The notes beneath the pieces were generated by a model. The model did no database searches, was not told the DNA's origin, and saw only the letters and a program-made list of their open reading frames with translations. Below, in pieces: positions 11,133-22,070 of a stretch of 64,000 nt of DNA. Position 1 is the first letter of the stretch. Each line of letters starts with the position of its first letter. The stretch lies in NCBI GenBank assembly GCA_914767715.1, contig OU612068.1, forward strand, positions 9,550,001-9,614,000. Reading direction: 5' to 3'. This DNA is from Membranipora membranacea (taxonomy: Eukaryota; Bryozoa; Gymnolaemata; Cheilostomatida; Membraniporidae). The position numbers and the translations under genes are program-made.

Positions 11133-11573
11133 TCAATCAAGATGACGAAAAAGATAATCAGAAAAATTTAGTTTGAATGATCTATAATTGATTATTGATC
11201 GTAAATTATATGGAATATTGTTAAAAGTAGATGCTATGATATTATCTAAAAAGTTATTTGAAGTTGGGTGTAGCTTGAACATGACTCTCAGATTGAGAAT
11301 ATAAAATATAATAGCTGTTTTGTTGTCAAGAAAAGGCCTACAAAGTTGTAGTAGTGTAACTGCCTTTGCAACCTTTTTACCAATATAGGAAACATGGTCA
11401 TGCCATGTTAGCCTGTCATTTATAATGAAACCTAAAAGCTTTGTTTCACTGGTTTGTGATTGAATCTGGTTTGTGATTGAGATATTGTCAGAGTTAACCT
11501 TTTCTGTAGAGATAGAATATAGAAGTTTTGGCAGTTCCACAGTACTAACTATGATGGTCTGATTGTCATACAC
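11133..11573 (-). mobile_element. LINE (non-LTR retrotransposon) reverse transcriptase C-terminal fragment
   Basis: A 146-codon open frame carries the region that follows the catalytic palm in CR1/jockey/RTE-like reverse transcriptases: TKLLGFIINDRLTWHDHVSY then IGKKVAKAVTLLQLCRPFL. It ends in an NLRSIINYRSFKLNFSDYLF tail typical of ORF ends. The catalytic F/YADD box and endonuclease are absent, and the middle looks internally deleted. It is a 5'-truncated, dead insertion in the opposite orientation to the LINE at 20285-21950. Confidence 0.75.
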
Positions 11574-12562
11574 AATTAAATAAGTACGTAATCATACCAT
11601 ATGCAAACTGCCATGGTGGCACAGAGGATCTAAATTTTATGGCACGGAGATGCGTGTTGTAGCCGCTTCATTTGATGCTACCTGCATACCGGCCACGTAG
11701 GTTATTGACAAGGATGTGAGGGAACCTCAACTAACTCATAAAATTTACAGATTCCAAAAATAGATAATGAACTAGAGATATTTATTTGTAAATGTGAATC
11801 ACTCTATCAACTGTATCAAACATGGTACAATAAATATAAATTACATAGGATAAAAAAATACCATCTTGGTCTCTCTCATATGAGTAGAGAATAAATAGAA
11901 ACTTGCTGCCTACATTACAGAAAATATACTGGCCACCAAATAAAAATCAAAGGAAACTTGGAAAAATTATCAAGTTACAGGAGAATCATATCTGTCTGTT
12001 CCATGCTTGGATGAATTGTCAAGCAATCAGTAAAAATTTATAAACAATGAGCCCATATTTCAATCATCATTATCAGTCATCAATAGTGTAGAGTGTAGAC
12101 CAACAATAATATATATGTAGTTGGAGATTGCAACATTTCTAAGGTTTTGGCACTTGAGAGTTCTTTATATTTTGTCTGAGTCATCACCAGCACTGGTATA
12201 AATGCTGCTACCTAATTCAGTTGCAATCATGATGCATAATCGACATCCCTGTAAAAGAAAAAATGAAGGGCTCATGATTTGATGACATAATATCAATTCA
12301 ATTTTTATTCTATTGTCGCAGTGTATATTTCACATTAAGATCTTGGCAAACAGTGAGGTGGAGAGCGATGATGTTTTATGTTATGTCAGGTAGATACATG
12401 AAAGAGGCAGCCAGCATAGAGGGGATTGTGATCTGCGAATTCTTGGTTGAATAGCCGTGAAGACAAGCTGCATGAAGGTCTGCATGAAGGTCTGACCAGT
12501 TGTATTTGGCATACACTGCCATGGTCGGCTCAAGATGGTGCAATGACAGGTTGACATTGTTA
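11574..12562. other. Non-coding stretch
   Basis: AT-rich DNA. Two near-adjacent copies of the 8-mer GCATGAAG lie around 12470-12490. No exon supported. Confidence 0.4.
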
Positions 12563-13089
12563 AAGACTTAGAAGGACCCCAGCAATATATAGTCTGGCAG
12601 CTAGATATGCAGTAGTGACACAACATTTTTCTCATTTAGTAAATTCAGAGAACCTCTGGGGAAAAATAATGCATAGTGTTAGTACTTGTCCTCCCATCTC
12701 ATCTATGAGCTATGAGGTATCCATAGGGCCTAGTTCTGTACCAGCCCAATAAACTACGACTTATATCTACTTGAGAGACCTGCATAAATTAATAAATGAA
12801 GTTATCTACTATTGTGAAATGTCTCCTGACAATGGAACTATATTTATTTTGAACCTATGTGGAAAAGAATGGTAATTAAAAGCATTTTGAAGTGGTAGCT
12901 TATTATGTTGGCACAGCACTAAGCCCCATGTATACCTCATAGCTCATAGATGAAAAGGGAGGACAATTATTAACAAAATACATAATTTTTACCCAATAGT
13001 GCTCTGAAATTTCTAAATGTGAAAATATTGCAAAATTACTGCAGAACTATCTGCCAGACTATATATTGCTGCGATCCTTGCGAAGTCTT
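12563..13089. repeat. Long inverted repeat (two arms of about 180 bp) in the ADCK1 3' flank
   Basis: The left arm (12563-12742) and right arm (12910-13089) are inverse complements at roughly four bases in five. Near-exact cores include AGCAATATATAGTCTGGCAG and CATCTATGAGCTATGAGGTA, and the spacer is about 167 bp. The right arm ends 27 bases downstream of the ADCK1 stop codon, so the structure probably falls inside the ADCK1 3' UTR. It may be a fold-back transposon or two inverted copies of one MITE. The transcript could form a long imperfect hairpin. Confidence 0.85.
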
Positions 13090-13115
13090 TAAGACTGCAA
13101 CCAACAATTGATTAC

Positions 13116-16100
13116 TTACTTTGGAGCATTTTTGTTGATCATATCTTCTAAATCAGGTACTTTACCCATCCATTGCAGAAATGTCAAAGTTTTGACGATA
13201 ATCCATGTACGTAGTGACTCCATCCTTAACAACAGAAGAGAAAATGAATTTATTTTTGATCTGATGTTGTAAGGTACAGGTTATATTTTATAACTTATTT
13301 TCATCTTATTTGCAATCAAAACAGCTTTTAAGAATCGGCCATGACCTGTAGTTACACCGCTGAAGGTTGCATGACTACCTATAGGGATTTAATATGTAAG
13401 TTTTGGTGATTTAACTGCAGATATGGGTCTGACATGCCTTGTTTAAACTCTCATATTTATCAACATCTAACGGATGGAAATTCTAATGTCTACACTACAA
13501 TGCAATATAAAGAATCATAAAAAAAGAAGTTCTTACCGTAAATAATACTCAAATATCATCTTTTCACGATAAGTTTTCAATTTGGCTCCAAATCCAGATC
13601 TCTTCACTTCACCTTGCTGCGCACCTTCCACAGCACTATAATAAAAATGATCGCATAGTTGTTACTTTCATTTGTTTATCACATAGCTATATGTAGACCA
13701 GAATAGAAATCTGTTATAATAACAACAAAAAAGTAAATACAGCCCTCCCATTTTTTGAGATCAAACCCATCATAACCTTCTGCAAAGGCTACGAAAAACC
13801 AAACAAGTTCTAGCAATCAGTTATTGGTTCATGAAAGGAGTAGAGATGATAGAATCAATTAATCTAATAAACTCTAAATAAGCAAATTACTTTATTCAAG
13901 ACAGTGTATCACTCAATATCAAATCATCCCTGTAATAATACATATGCATCCTGTCGGACTTTAGAGAGATCCGTGTCCTGATGTCAGTTTTCACTGGTGA
14001 GAGGATATCAGTGGTTTCAAGAATCGCCTTTACCAATGGGAGTTTTCTTCTATAATGGATTCCCCTTTTTCACATCTTCTAATGCATTCAAATATCTTGG
14101 GAATACTATGCATTGAACAAGCTTGATATCCCTAATTGACTGCAAAGCATTGGTAAGACTGTGTATCTTTTGTGCAGAGGGAGCACACCTTTGTTACCGA
14201 CCTGCGAGCCATTATAGTGTAGCGGTCCACCAAGTTCCCGTGGTCTCTGTTGATCGATCTAATTGTATTCAAGTTTCTAAAACAGAATTCAAGTTGAAAT
14301 GTCAATTGTATGCACAGGTATATATACTTGGTTGCAATTTTTTTTAATAGGTTCTGTTGATGTGTTGAAGAGGATTTGAGAAGCAAGCTGGTATTTGAGA
14401 ATCAATTTTGGTATATTGCAGGAGTTGCATCCCCCTTGCTGTTGATAGGGCAACTCCAGACTCTTTAATATTATGAAATTAACTATTTGGAAGCATACAC
14501 AAAATTACCTCATACATGATTTTCGGCTAACAGTTACAGATTATATCGTAATTTGCAGTCACAAATATTCACATTAATATGTTCACTTTTCCATGAAATA
14601 TTGTGCAACAATTTCTGTCTTTGATGTGGACAAAACTGTTAAAATAAACTATCCATACGGATATACCTTGATATAAGTAGCAACGCGGATGGCATGTCTT
14701 TCATGACATCGAGTACTCTATCGTGAACATCTCTGAAATATTCTCTCAGCTCTTTCTTTTCCTTCTCACTCAACTTTTTCCAGTCTGCTCGAGTTTTAAG
14801 CTTCCTCCAGTCTGGGGCAGGATATGACTTTGTGGATACATATTTTTGTGTGAGAAAGCAGGCAAACAAATGCCATTCTGCAACATACATAGATAACTAT
14901 GCTTTAACCTGTTTGCCCTATTGCAGTTTCAGGATTGATTAGCTTCAGCTGCCAGTGAAAACATTGATACATTGGCAATTGTATCAACCAACATGGGCAG
15001 ATTGTGAGTTCGGTTGTATACTACACGCATACTGTGTATTCCTCTTGGTTCGAACTTGTTAATTCAGGGAAACTATGTTCGCCCATTGGCCAATTTTCAG
15101 CGTTGTTATTTTTTATTACTGAGATTTTGTTTCTAAAAGAGAACCAATTTTGGTGGTTCCGAATTGTACAAAAGTTGACTTTAGTTGGGTGATAAGAGCT
15201 GAGTTTCACTCACCAGCCACATTGAGCTCGAGAGCGTTTTCCCTCATTGAGTCCTCATCTTTGAGAATGATTGCTTTGTACATCTTAGCTAGAGCTATTC
15301 TCTGTTTTGTCCCTATAGATTCATACAGTCCATGATCGAGAAGAACTATCTCAGCATCACCTGAAGAGTCCTTCCTCACCAGTACTGAAAAAAAAAAGTT
15401 TTGAGGAAAATTGAATAAAATCGGACTATACATATGTGAGCCATCTCCATTAACACATGGTCATAAGGTTTCAAGATGTGACCAACATTTTTTTATCAAT
15501 TCATTCATTAATGTGATCAGTGTTTACTTTGTCAATAATAAGTCAATAAAATGCACTACAATAAATACAAAAAAAACTACCCAACATCAAAATTCCGGAA
15601 TATTTGCAACGAGACATCAGCTCTCATAATTGCAATGTCATGGTGGCACAATGATAAAGATGATGTCATTATCACACTCGCTCTAATTCCCATGATATAA
15701 CATATGAAATCATAATTTTGTGATGTTACATCACCACACAAAATCAAACAAACACATAATCTGTTAAATTGCCATCAGGGACACATTCAATCGCACATGA
15801 TGAAAAGTTAATGAGCTAACTCAATAATACTTACAATTACCCGGATGTGGATCTGCGTGTACATGACCTGAGTGAAATATCTGATCAGCGAAACATCTCA
15901 CCAACTTATAATCTACCTACAAATAGAACAAATCTAGAATCAGTGATCCACCAGGAAAATATTCAGCGACAATCAGCTTTTGTGTTAACACATAACTGTT
16001 CATATCAATAGTGGTAAAGATGCATATGGTTTTCCTTGAGGTAAAAAACCGGCTTGGGAAACTCACAACTGAAAAACATTCAAACGTAATTTTTCTGATT

Positions 16101-19007
16101 ACCTTTTTCTTTATCTTCATTAAAATTTGTTGTTTATTTCCGTTGTTGCGGATTTTGACATTTTCTCATCAAATGAAAGTTTCAAAAAAATCCGGCATTA
16201 CATAGTTATAATTAAACTCACCTCAGGTAGAGAAATGCCACGCTCCTGCAGTGTTTTCTTATCGCTTATCTTCACTCCATCAATAAATTCCGTTGTCAAA
16301 ATTCTCTACAAAACAGAATTATGTGAAATGATAGAAAATTCCTTGTAGTGTGTAAAATTCACTTTCATTAGACCAATTAGTCACAATAGGTTACGGTAGA
16401 CTGTACGGTACAAATTTAGCACTTATTCAACAAAACAGTCACTTTAAATCATCTGTTCAAAACAGATTTTTTTCAGGAAAGGGTGGATATAAAAGTACAA
16501 GGATAGTATATTATGTATGAGGTAACAACTTAATCTCATTCACCAACGAATACTCACTATAACTATATATAGTTAATATAATGTAATTAAATCTAATGTT
16601 ACCTGCGAAGTGAGTTTCCAGTCTACTTTAGGCACATATATAAAGGGTAGATGTGATAGGTATGAAGCACATTTCTCTGCATTTTGAGCCTCAGCTACGA
16701 AATCCAACTCCCTCGCTAAGTTCCCTCTCAGCTCCTGTTTGAGTTATTGAGTTTAAGTAAAGAACAGTACGGTATTCTACAGGAGCAATGATGTAGCTGA
16801 TATTAAATTTGAGAAGATAGTTTGATATAAACTGGTACCCTTCTGGTCTTTCAATGAGGCCAATTCATTCCAAAATAATTCATTGAGTTAAAATAAAACT
16901 CCATCAGGAAGCGAACTCTTTGGGATGGTAGGTCTAAAATCCTAAGCAAGGTACAAACAGGTAATGGTTCGGGCAGTTTATTATTGAAAGTTACCATCCC
17001 CACAAATATTTTATTCCTTAGGAGTTATCTACTAAATGTTCACGGGGAAACAACTTCTAAATTTAATTAATTTTAAATCAAAAAGTTAAATTATTTTCCT
17101 TTATGAAGCTATGATAAAGAAGAAATATGAAAATGAATTTAAGGTTATGATTTGATTGAGATACCTTTGAATTGGGGGACTTATCAAGAATACTAACACA
17201 GTTTAGAATTACCTTAAGCATCCAGGCAAAGTCTAATGTCGGGTACATATAACCTAAAGTACGAGCTAATATCTGCATCGTCAGCATATCACCTGTAAAC
17301 CGATCTCGCAAGTCTATATACTGAACCTGTAAGCGAAGAGGCAGCGTATGATAGACTCTATTCACAGTTATCACTTGCAACAACGCTAAATGACTAAGGT
17401 TAACATGACATAAATCTTTGATAACTCTATCGTCTTATAATTCTATCAACTCGGCTGTTTCTTTATTATGGAGGATATGTGGGTTGCTGATACAAAATGC
17501 CTTACACCAAACAAAACTTCAATCCTCACATTCAATTTGTAACCAGTTTCTGAACTAATAGGCATATCAAAGTTAAATACTTACCTTCACCGCTACCTGT
17601 CGATCATCGTAGGTGGTAGCTTTATGAACCTGAGCTAAACTGGCAGCTGCTATCGGTGTTTTGTTAAATTCTTTGAACACTTCAGATGGGAGTTTACCAA
17701 AATCCTCAAGAAACAGAGCTTCAACCTAGAAATAAAGGTCAGAGATGCATCTAATGAGGAAAAAATATTTTTGTTTTACCAATGAAACTGAGCGTATGGC
17801 TGTTTGATGCAGAAGGGTAGATTTAGAACATCAAGTATGCATAGAAACACACATTCAAATACTGGAGGGGTTACTGTGCAGCTTCATGAGCTGAAAGCGT
17901 TACAGAATCTACCTGACCTGTTCAGAGATGGGTGCATAAAATTCAGGAAGCAAGAGGGAGTGATAATGTATTTTGAATTATTGTAACATCGATCAGGGTT
18001 GTCAGATGGTATCTATAGTGAGGATAAATTTTTTCAAAATTGACAATATTTGCTGTACATGTTTCATACCTCATGAGGGCCTCTAGTGAGAACTCTATCC
18101 TGTAGTACCACCAGTGTATCCAGATACTCTTTAGGTAGAATGTGATTCATAGTGACGAGACCCTGACCTAGTTTGATGTAGAGTCCACCGTTCTTTAGAC
18201 AGACTCTCAGTAACCTCTCTGCAGCGCGTTGGTGAACTTCTTTCCGTCGGGCTTGATAGTCTGGACTATCTCTTGACACATCATGGAGGCTGATTTTATA
18301 GTCTAGAGCCACAATCGCACTTGCAGTAACAGACCTGAAATATTAGGAGCTTGCTGATTTGACCTCAAGACAATGTGGTGATATGTACAGGATTAAAACT
18401 ATCAGCAGGGCTTTAACCCAATAATATAATCCTATAATGTTAGTTTACTATGCTGAAAACAACCTACCGCTTGTATAAACTGTGTTGTTATCATTTGAAA
18501 TTAGCATATCAACATCTGGATAAAAGTTTGCATTAGATGATAAAGCCAGTAAATCCTTTGCAAATATAGCAAACAACAAAGCATAGGTTAATTATCATCA
18601 AGGAAAAATCACTTCAGAAAAATCAAGAAAGATCTTTACAATATGCTAAAATTTCACAGCAGGAATGGACACACCCGGGGTGCTGATGCTGGAACCATCA
18701 ATGAAAGACTGCTTTCCAAATCATACCTTAGCCAGCGACACCATACTTCTAGCAGTGATGTGCGAAGGGGGCTTATACCTATGGCGCCATAGAAATATTA
18801 CCGCCTCTATAGCACCATCTAATAATCTCTCGCATGAATAGTTATTTCAACTAACCTTATAAATCTAGTGAAACCTTGAGCAGTAACTCTTATCTTCCTT
18901 TTAGTTGGTTCATCTTGAAAGAGATAAACCCCTGAGCTGATTCCAAATATTGTACCAGTAAATATCGTCGACTTGCTTCGGGCAGCTCTTCTAGCCAAAG
19001 CCAACAT
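13116..19007 (-). CDS. ADCK1: ADCK1 orthologue, mitochondrial atypical (ABC1/UbiB-family) kinase
   Basis: Twelve exons: 18856-19007, 18070-18334, 17585-17725, 17213-17326, 16603-16734, 16222-16305, 15835-15916, 15214-15384, 14667-14877, 14202-14276, 13537-13635, 13116-13224. They sum to 1635 bases, 544 residues plus TAA, with every phase consistent; human ADCK1 is about 530 residues. The N-terminus ([14 protein letters not shown]) is basic, like a mitochondrial presequence, followed by a short hydrophobic segment. Family motifs are present: KLGQ at 105-108, the Ala-rich loop AAAS at 165-168, ATP-site lysine in VAVK at 183-186, catalytic HADPHPGN at 316-323 (Asp318, Asn323), and LDHG at 339-342 in place of DFG. 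The family consists of atypical kinases or ATPases of the mitochondrial inner membrane and intermembrane space; ADCK1 affects mitochondrial structure and lipid balance. Most donors are GTAAG or GTGAG; intron 10 uses GTCGGT. No lesion seen. Confidence 0.97.
13790..14475 (+). repeat. Dispersed repeat, copy 2, within ADCK1 introns
   Basis: This block matches 4380-4860 in the same order. It spans ADCK1 exon 10 (14202-14276), which itself has no clear counterpart in copy 1. So either the exon sits between two repeat fragments, or copy 1 is a duplicated piece of this gene region that lost the exon. Confidence 0.45.
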
Positions 19008-20284
19008 GACTTCTAATGATGAGTGAGATCTCTAGTTGAGGATTATCTTTCAGACAGGCTACACGTCTACAATAAGGGTATATTAAGGGCATATAATGAA
19101 CACTCACATCAGACAAAAAAAAGATTCTAGCAAGCAACTATGACCATTGATGTCATACAAACATAAATGTGATTGTGCATTTGTAGATGACTATTCCTTT
19201 CCTGCTGGTGTCAGTTACAGCTTCCAGTCATCACACCTTTTTGAGATCAGAAGGTTTGGGTATTGAGATCCATCTGAGCTTTTTGTCTGTGGTGTGAGTC
19301 TATGCATTAGGTCTCAAGACTTTCTCACAACGTCTTAAGACGTCCTAAGACTGCTCTACAACATTTCAAGACTGTCTTACAATAGTGTCTCAAGACTGTC
19401 CCACAACAGTCACGTCTTTTAACTCTTCATGCATCCCGACTGGCGACTGGTCTTTCAGAACTGATCAACAAATTGTAATGAGCATACATTTCACATCACA
19501 ATAAAAGACTTATGTGTATAGCGATCACTCTATCTATCAATAGTGACCTTTGATTTTTTATGAAGGTAATGCTGTGTACCTTTCTGAACTTGTTTGTTTA
19601 GTTTGAGCAGGTTTGAATGAGTGAGTCAAACAAATAATTAGACAAGCTTTGTTCGTTTGGTGGGGACCCCCACTCACCTAATAAGCTTGTCAAGACAGGC
19701 TAAGTTAGTTAGTAATTTTAGTTAAAATAGCTAGAGCCATGAATTAGTCAAGGACTGGACTCTGGAGTAGTAGGTAGTACTGTTCAGGGTTTTATTAAAG
19801 ATTTACTAGAGCAGCATATATAAGTTCTGAACAGCACATACACTAACTGCGGCAATGTGTACCGCATATCAGGCTACTCACCTTCTACTGGTACCTGTTA
19901 CAATGTTCAACTAAGTAGTGACTGTGAGTGACACTGCATACTAGGAATGATAGACCTCTACAATCCAATCTGAAACTTTGTCACATGTAATCATTATGAA
20001 ACATTTCCCGGGAGTTGCGTCAGACAAATGAGATAACCAATGAACACTTGGAAAAGAGTATTCTAGAAATAAAAGTTTTCTCAAAGTTTTTTAAGTAATT
20101 TTGAAAAATTGTCGTGAGATGGATGGAGTTGTCCATTTTCATAACGAGTGGGCACAACTCTATTAAACACTTAATGCCTCATTACACTAATTGGACGGCT
20201 CTAATGACAAAATCTTGCTGTGACACGACACGGCATTTTTCAAGCAGTTGTTTCCCTTGATCACATAATCTCATCAATCATTGA
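19008..20284. other. Region upstream of ADCK1
   Basis: It should contain the ADCK1 promoter, but no TATA box or other element is clear enough to mark. At about 19310-19430 a phrase like TCTCAAGACTGTCCCACAAC recurs five times with changes, a degenerate 24-27 bp tandem repeat. No exon supported. Confidence 0.45.
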
Positions 20285-21950
20285 GTTACAGTCAACGGTG
20301 CCAGGTCATCCCCCCGTGTGGTAACATCTGGTGTCCCCCAGGGTAGCTGCCTTGGTCCACTGTTATTCTTACTATATATTAATGATATGCCTGATAATGT
20401 TAAACACTGTGTTACCAAACTGTATGCTGAAGACTCACTCCTATATAAACCAATCACTAAACCATCGGATGAGGGCTTATTACAAACCGATCGCTTCTCG
20501 GCCTATTGGCTAAGATCAAATTGTCACTGCCAATGGCCAATTAGTGCCAGATAGTTTTGGCAGCTTGCTGCACACTTATGATTAGGAGGTCCTCTATGGC
20601 CTCACCTCTAGGATGCGTTCTAGTTTTCTAGAATGTATCACATTCTCAGTATGAGGATTAGGGCACCTTGTGTCCCTCTTTAGGGGCAGCCAAATCTTCT
20701 GTTTCTTAGCAAGCAGCAACCGATCTAGATTCTTTAATATCATGGGCAGACTCCTACCAAATGAATTTTAACATTAAAAAATGCGAGCATTCCCGAATAA
20801 CTGGAGGTCAAGACATCCCCTCTTCACTATATAAAATGAACGATACCGAACTAAAATCTGTAAATACTTTTAAACATCTTGGTGTAAATATTGACTCTAA
20901 ACTTAAATTTGGGATTCATATTATTGATATCTGTCGGAGAGCATCCAACACACTTCACATGCTCATGCAAAGTCTTAAAAGAGCCCGTCAGCGAACCAGA
21001 ACAACTGCATATAAAACTCTCTGCCGGCCTATTATTGAATATGCATCGCATATTTGGTCACCTCATCTGGCTAAAGTTAAGAAAATACTTGAAAATATAA
21101 CTAGGAAAGCATTTCGCTGGTTTTATAACAGAAAGAAATTCGGCCATATATCTGGCCTTATGTTACTTCATGATTGGCCTGACTTGGAAACAAGAAGGAT
21201 CAATATTGACAGACGTCTTTTTCATAGAATAATCACAGATGATGCCGCAGTCGACAGGGATAAGTACCTTCCATACCATTCCGAGCACAACACCAGACAT
21301 GGAGCTACTAGGCATCACATCAACACCGATGTCAGGAAATACTCTTTCCAAATGCGAGCCTTGAATTTACAACATAATCAAGTCTGATGCTTTCTCGCCG
21401 CCCATGAAACTCATGGGTGGTGGGGAGGTATCGGGATGTTCGTGTTGTGAATTATTTAATAATGCTATTAGATATTATACCAATCTCTTGAATCTAGCTA
21501 ACTAGTTCTTGATGGCCTGCTATCTACCCTGGGGGTTTGTCATCTCACCCTGTGTTTGTGGTGGGTCGTGGGTGGTTGGTGGGAGGGGGGCGGGTGCAGC
21601 TGCAGTTTGACCATAGCCAACCCGCTAGTAGTCATCATTGTATTTAATGTACATGTATATAGTATTTGTCATGTCTTTTTATTCTTATTTTCTTCATACT
21701 AATAACCCACCGGCTGACCATTGAAACGTTGTCCAGCCCAGCTAGCACCACCGGTTGCCATTTGATTTGAAGCCTGTAGTGAAATGTGACTCTGAGTTGA
21801 CGAATACTTATTACGGATTACTGTAAACCATCCCAGCAAATTCTGTTTATTCCTACAGTTGATGATGTTACTACTGACAATTTACTGGATATGACTACAA
21901 AGGATCACAGATCCGACTGTCATCAACGCTGATAAATAAAGATAAAGAGT
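20285..21950 (+). mobile_element. 5'-truncated LINE with defective reverse transcriptase
   Basis: After removal of the nested SINE (20493-20717) one frame runs from about 20285 to the stop at 21385-21387. It has VTSGVPQGSCLGPLLFLLYI (RT motif 4) and the LYAEDSLLY box, where the catalytic YADD has become YAED. It continues with DLDSLISWADSYQMNFNIKK, FKHLGVNIDSKLKF, and a C-terminal region to RALNLQHNQV. The second metal-binding Asp is therefore Glu, so the enzyme is probably inactive. A 560-bp 3' UTR ends in a GATAAATAAAGATAAAG tail, the short tandem tail typical of CR1/L2-like LINEs. The endonuclease part is missing. The tail lies about 120 bp from the stop codon of lectin gene G1. Confidence 0.85.
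20493..20717 (+). mobile_element. U2-snRNA-headed SINE or chimeric retrocopy inside the LINE
   Basis: The insertion begins with the first ~30 bases of U2 snRNA (ATCGCTTCTCGGCC, one change, then TTGGCTAAGATCAA), starting at 20490. It then continues into about 195 bases that do not resemble U2. The 8-bp direct repeat AACCGATC flanks it (20485-20492 and 20718-20725). Deleting the insert and one repeat restores the LINE reading frame exactly (LLQTDLDSLISWADSY). This is a retroposition event with a U2-derived 5' head, as in the SINEU class, or a template-switch chimera. The U2 branch-point recognition and Sm-site regions are missing, so it is not a functional U2 gene. Confidence 0.85.
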
Positions 21951-22070
21951 ATCGCCTTGTTCTTTTTTATTGGGAAAATGATACATACATATTTAGAATC
22001 ACGGCTACACAACATCCTTGACTCGAAACACAAATCAAACTCTCTAGCATTATTACTTGAACATTGTGTG

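Noticed and set aside
20490-20717. Functional U2 snRNA gene
   Set aside because: Only the first ~30 bases match; the branch-site recognition sequence, Sm site and 3' stem-loops are absent.
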